Shown one piece after another: positions 12,654 through 15,834 of a DNA stretch of 15,834 bases. The first letter of the stretch is position 1. Every line of letters begins with the position of its first letter. A program made the translations under genes and the position numbers. The notes under the pieces are model-generated. The model worked only from the letters and a program-made list of their open reading frames with translations. It made no database searches and was not told the origin of the DNA. The stretch comes from an uncultured Actinomycetes bacterium (GTDB lineage: Bacteria; Actinomycetota; Actinomycetes; S36-B12), in assembly GCA_937876275.1 (NCBI GenBank), contig CALFIA010000183.1, positions 1 through 15,834 on the forward strand, in the 5' to 3' direction.

Positions 12654-14389
12654 TCCGCTCCATAGAAGCCGGTGCGCTTCGCCTGTCGAACGCCGGCGAG
12701 ACGGTCACCTTGGCGGGCTGGGTAGCCAGTCGCCGTGATCACGGCGGTGTGGCGTTCTTGGACTTGCGAGATGCATCAGGCATCGTTCAGGTGGTTGTCC
12801 ATGATCCCGCGGTTGCGCATGAACTTCGTGACGAGTACTGCCTGCGCATCGTCGGTACGGTCTCGAAGCGTCCGGACGGCAACCAGAACCCCGACTTGCC
12901 GACCGGCGAGGTCGAAGTGGAAGCGAGCGAGGTAGAGATTCTCTCGGTCTCTGCACCTCTGCCGTTCCCAATCGATGATCGCATCAACGTGGGCGAGGAA
13001 ACACGTCTGAGGTACCGGTATCTGGATCTGCGCCGCAATTCGGCGGGGGCAGCTCTGCGGATGCGTTCCAAGGTCAACCAGATCGCCCGTGACGTGCTGC
13101 TGCAGCGAAACTTCGTGGAGATCGAGACTCCGACGCTCACTCGATCGACGCCAGAGGGTGCTCGCGACTTCCTGGTGCCCGTGCGTCTGCAGCCCGGCCA
13201 CTGGTACGCACTTCCGCAGTCGCCTCAGTTGTTCAAGCAACTGCTCATGGTGGCGGGCATGGAGCGTTATTTCCAGATCGCCCGTTGCTACCGAGATGAG
13301 GATTTCCGAGCCGATCGCCAACCCGAGTTCACTCAGTTGGACATCGAGATGTCTTTCGTCGAGCAGGACGATGTCATTGAGGTCGGCGAGGCAGTCGTGC
13401 GGGCACTGTGGAAGGGCGTTCTCGATTATGAAATCGGCGAGATTCCCCGCATGACGTACGCCGAGGCAATGCGTCTGTACGGCAGCGACAAGCCTGATCT
13501 TCGCTTCGGCCTGCCGTTGACTGATCTCACGACGTACTTTGCGAAGACAGAGTTCCGAGTGTTCCAGGCCGAATACGTCGGTGCGGTGGTGATGCCCGGC
13601 GGTGCCGATCAGCCACGACGAGCATTTGACGCATGGCAGGAATGGGCGAAGCAGCGTGGGGCAAAGGGTCTCGCCTATGTGACTATCGCTGACGACGGCA
13701 CACTTGGTGGGCCGGTCGCCAAGAATCTCACCGATGCCGAGCGTGACGGTCTTGCTGCGGCCGTCGGCGCGAGCGCCGGAGACTGCGTGTTCTTCGCTGC
13801 CGGCAAGACCTCGGATGCTCGCGCACTGCTCGGTGCAGCGCGACTCGAGATCGGAAAGCGCTGCGAGCTCATCGATGAAGAAGCGTGGTCATTCCTCTGG
13901 GTCATCGATGCACCGATGTTCGAGGCGATCGAAGATGAGAACGGAAACCCCGGCTGGACTGCCGTCCATCATCCCTTCACTTCGCCGAACAAGGAGTGGA
14001 AGGACTCGTTCGAGAAGTCTCCAGGTGAGGCTCTTGCTTGGGCATACGACATCGTGTGCAATGGCAACGAAATCGGCGGCGGGTCCATCCGTATCCATCA
14101 GGCCGACATCCAGGCACGCGTCTTTGCCATGCTCGGACTCTCGGAGCAAGAGCAAGAGGAGAAGTTTGGCTTCCTGCTTGAGGCGTTCAAGTACGGGCCT
14201 CCTCCGCATGGAGGTATCGCCATCGGCTGGGACCGGGCTTGCATGCTTTTGTCAGGCGCAAGTTCGCTTCGCGACGTCATCGCTTTCCCAAAGACGGGTG
14301 CGGGACACGATCCGTTGACAGGCGCACCGACACCCATTACGCCGGTCCAGCGCAAGGAAGCGGGAATCGACGCAAAGCCAGGCGTATGA
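12650..14389 (+). CDS. aspS: Aspartyl-tRNA synthetase (probably non-discriminating, Asp/Asn)
   Basis: Class IIb synthetase charging tRNA-Asp. The 579-residue bacterial-type protein has an N-terminal OB anticodon-binding domain (about 1-105), motif 1 region FVEIETPTLTRSTPEGARDF (155-174), motif 2 CYRDEDFRADRQPEFTQ (213-229), the bacterial GAD insertion (about 290-410) and motif 3 GGIAIGWDRACMLL (521-534). The OB fold contains RRDHGG with His31; in Pseudomonas AspRS the equivalent His31 contributes to acceptance of tRNA-Asn, so this enzyme probably also makes Asp-tRNA-Asn for conversion by GatCAB. Start: GTG overlapping the hisS stop (GTGA), with GAAAGGGA upstream; earlier in-frame codons lie in hisS. 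Its stop overlaps the rarA start. Confidence 0.97.
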   Translation: MIRSIEAGALRLSNAGETVTLAGWVASRRDHGGVAFLDLRDASGIVQVVVHDPAVAHELRDEYCLRIVGTVSKRPDGNQNPDLPTGEVEVEASEVEILSVSAPLPFPIDDRINVGEETRLRYRYLDLRRNSAGAALRMRSKVNQIARDVLLQRNFVEIETPTLTRSTPEGARDFLVPVRLQPGHWYALPQSPQLFKQLLMVAGMERYFQIARCYRDEDFRADRQPEFTQLDIEMSFVEQDDVIEVGEAVVRALWKGVLDYEIGEIPRMTYAEAMRLYGSDKPDLRFGLPLTDLTTYFAKTEFRVFQAEYVGAVVMPGGADQPRRAFDAWQEWAKQRGAKGLAYVTIADDGTLGGPVAKNLTDAERDGLAAAVGASAGDCVFFAAGKTSDARALLGAARLEIGKRCELIDEEAWSFLWVIDAPMFEAIEDENGNPGWTAVHHPFTSPNKEWKDSFEKSPGEALAWAYDIVCNGNEIGGGSIRIHQADIQARVFAMLGLSEQEQEEKFGFLLEAFKYGPPPHGGIAIGWDRACMLLSGASSLRDVIAFPKTGAGHDPLTGAPTPITPVQRKEAGIDAKPGV

Positions 14390-15693
14390 GCCTGTTCGAC
14401 GAGGGCGCGACAGTCGCTGCGATGAGCGCTCCGCTCGCCGTGCGCATGCGTCCCTCGTCGATCGAAGAAGTCGTCGGTCAATCGCAGGCTCTCGGTGAGG
14501 GGTCTGCGCTCCGGGGTCTTCTCACGGGAGCTACGGGTGTTTCGGTCATCTTGTGGGGTCCGCCGGGTACGGGAAAGACCACGATCGCCTCTCTCGTCTC
14601 CGCTGTTACTGGCAAGGACTTTGTCGAACTGTCGGCTGTTACTGCTGGCGTCAAGGAAGTCAGGGTGATCCTCGATCACGCCCGCGATCAACGTGCGGTG
14701 GTCGGCCGCGGCACGGTTCTCTTCGTCGACGAAATTCACCGCTTTAGCAAGAGTCAGCAAGATGCCCTGTTACCCGCTGTCGAAAACGGGTGGGTGACTC
14801 TCATAGCTGCGACCACCGAGAACCCCAGCTTCTCCGTGATCAGCCCTCTGCTCTCGCGAAGCGTTCTGGTCACCCTCCAGCCACTGGAGGAGAGCGACAT
14901 CCGCGCGCTTGTACGTCGAGCGGTTACTGATCCTCGAGGACTCGACTCTCGGGTCAACGTGACCGACGAAGCGGTCGACTACCTCGCACGACTGTCTAAC
15001 GGCGATGCGCGTCGAGCCCTGACATCGCTGGAGGCTGCTGCCTCGGGATCTTCAGAAGTGATTGACGTAATGCACATCGAGGCTGCAGTGCAGCGAGTAG
15101 CCGTTCGATATGACAAGGACGGCGATCAGCATTACGACGTCATCAGCGCATTCATCAAGAGCGTGCGTGGAAGCGATCCAGACGCCGCACTGCATTATTT
15201 GGCGCGCATGATTGAAGCTGGAGAGGATCCCCGATTTATCGCCCGACGGTTGATGATCCTCGCCAGCGAGGACATCGGCATGGCCGAACCGAGCGTGCTG
15301 CAGACCGCCGTTGCAGCGGCAGGGGCCGTTGCGATGATCGGAATGCCTGAAGCGTCCATCATCTTGGCCCACGCCACCATCCATGCGGCGCTGGCTCCGA
15401 AGAGCAACGCCGTGATGCTGGGGATCGGCGAGGCTCTGGCGGACGTGAGATCAGGTCGGGTCGGCGAAGTTCCCGCTCATCTGAGGGATGCCCATTACGC
15501 CGGCGCCGCGAAGCTGGGTCATGGCCTGGAGTACGTGTATCCGCATGACGTGGATGGGGGAGTTGCCCAGCAGCAATATTTGCCGGACGAGCTGCATGAA
15601 CGGGTCTATTACCGCCCCACACGCCATGGCGCTGAGGCAGCCTGGGGAGACATCGCCCATCGACTCGACCAGGCCCGAAAAGGCCACGACTAG
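14386..15693 (+). CDS. rarA: Replication-associated recombination protein A (RarA/MgsA), AAA+ ATPase
   Basis: RarA (MgsA; eukaryotic WRNIP1/Mgs1) is a tetrameric AAA+ ATPase, related to clamp-loader subunits, that acts at stalled replication forks. The 435-residue protein begins MSLFDEG and shows RMRPSSIEEVVGQ (20-32), Walker A GPPGTGKTT (58-66), Walker B LFVDEIHRF (112-120), sensor 1 TTENPSF (143-149), the arginine-finger pair SR (157-158), and the C-terminal MgsA tetramerisation domain with ARRLMILASEDIGMA and AYDxGYxYPHD-like LEYVYPHD. Unlike RuvB it lacks the winged helix and has the long C-terminal helical domain. The ATG overlaps the aspS stop (ATGA); earlier in-frame codons lie within aspS. 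Only a weak purine stretch precedes the start, so translation probably depends on coupling to aspS. Confidence 0.95.
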   Translation: MSLFDEGATVAAMSAPLAVRMRPSSIEEVVGQSQALGEGSALRGLLTGATGVSVILWGPPGTGKTTIASLVSAVTGKDFVELSAVTAGVKEVRVILDHARDQRAVVGRGTVLFVDEIHRFSKSQQDALLPAVENGWVTLIAATTENPSFSVISPLLSRSVLVTLQPLEESDIRALVRRAVTDPRGLDSRVNVTDEAVDYLARLSNGDARRALTSLEAAASGSSEVIDVMHIEAAVQRVAVRYDKDGDQHYDVISAFIKSVRGSDPDAALHYLARMIEAGEDPRFIARRLMILASEDIGMAEPSVLQTAVAAAGAVAMIGMPEASIILAHATIHAALAPKSNAVMLGIGEALADVRSGRVGEVPAHLRDAHYAGAAKLGHGLEYVYPHDVDGGVAQQQYLPDELHERVYYRPTRHGAEAAWGDIAHRLDQARKGHD

Positions 15694-15696
15694 GCT
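15691..15696 (+). promoter_or_regulatory. Candidate -10 box before the last gene
   Basis: TAGGCT overlaps the rarA stop codon and lies 32 bases before the next start. It resembles the -10 candidates before yajC and the hydrolase gene, but no -35 is recognisable. Low confidence. Confidence 0.25.
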
Positions 15697-15728
15697 TACG
15701 CGGTCACGTCGATCGGACAGGAGTGCAG

Positions 15729-15834
15729 ATGAGCAGGGTGATCTGGCTTGCCGTGGGCGCCGTTGGGGGCATTGTGCTGTACCGAAAGGGACAGTCGATG
15801 ATCGACGAAGCCCGTGAGCAAGGTGTCATCACGA
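15729..15834 (+). CDS. Small predicted membrane protein, 3' end missing
   Basis: The frame opens with ATG after AGGAG (15719-15723, five bases spacing) and stays open to the window edge, giving 35 residues: a hydrophobic segment VIWLAVGAVGGIVLY (4-18) directly after the first residues, then the basic YRKG and a charged stretch (SMIDEAREQGV). This predicts a single N-terminal membrane anchor with a cytoplasmic helix. Actinobacteria often carry short membrane proteins of the DUF948 or DUF6167 type between rarA and alaS; the fragment resembles the latter in layout, but too little is visible to assign a family. The start is supported by the ribosome binding site and by the 35-base gap after rarA. 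Function unknown. Confidence 0.7.
   Translation, partial: MSRVIWLAVGAVGGIVLYRKGQSMIDEAREQGVIT

Noticed and set aside
12188..12742. 184-codon minus-strand open frame across hisS and aspS
   Set aside because: Antisense to two conserved synthetase genes, with no domain and the skewed Ser/Pro/Arg composition of a shadow frame.
1..15834. Mobile elements, CRISPR arrays, tRNA genes, toxin-antitoxin or defence genes
   Set aside because: Gene spacing is tight, all reading frames are accounted for by conserved housekeeping genes, and I saw no transposase motif, regularly spaced repeats, tRNA-like fold or composition break.

Overview
The window is a conserved housekeeping segment of an actinobacterial chromosome (GC roughly 60% by eye). 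The gene order runs yebC, ruvC-ruvA-ruvB, yajC, secD-secF, rel, then an inverted DUF349 + membrane cyclophilin pair, then a metallo-beta-lactamase-fold hydrolase, hisS, aspS, rarA and the start of a small membrane protein. That order, the separate SecD and SecF with a Ser/Ala/Pro-rich linker in SecD, the membrane-anchored cyclophilin and the bifunctional Rel all point to Actinomycetota. I cannot name a genus. No mobile element, CRISPR array, tRNA, rRNA or integration scar is visible, and no gene looks foreign to its neighbours.

Left part (1-2935): the C-terminal part of a YebC-family protein is followed by the RuvCAB Holliday-junction machinery. A 14-bp palindrome of the Gram-positive LexA (SOS) type lies just before ruvC, next to a plausible promoter, so ruvCAB is probably damage-inducible. 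ruvC and ruvA overlap by 4 bases, and ruvA and ruvB are separated by 1 base. Middle part (2998-6030): yajC, secD and secF form a protein-export operon encoding the SecDF-YajC accessory complex. Then comes rel (6095-8362), the (p)ppGpp synthetase/hydrolase of the stringent response, preceded by an 18-nt near-palindrome. In the actinobacteria I know, apt usually sits between secF and rel; here it is absent.

The DUF349 protein and the membrane cyclophilin (8365-10556) are on the minus strand. DUF349 converges on rel with only two bases between the stop codons. The cyclophilin diverges from the hydrolase gene across a 106-bp promoter region, the longest gap in the window. Right part (10663-15834): hydrolase, hisS, aspS and rarA are tightly packed, with 4-base overlaps at hisS/aspS and aspS/rarA, which suggests one operon with translational coupling. 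A short single-span membrane protein gene begins after rarA and runs off the edge.

I found no convincing new multi-gene system. The points most worth a second look are regulatory sites (the SOS box before ruvC, the palindrome before rel, the inverted repeat before DUF349) and protein details (two CXXC pairs in HisRS, His31 in AspRS, the expanded linker in SecD, the absence of apt).
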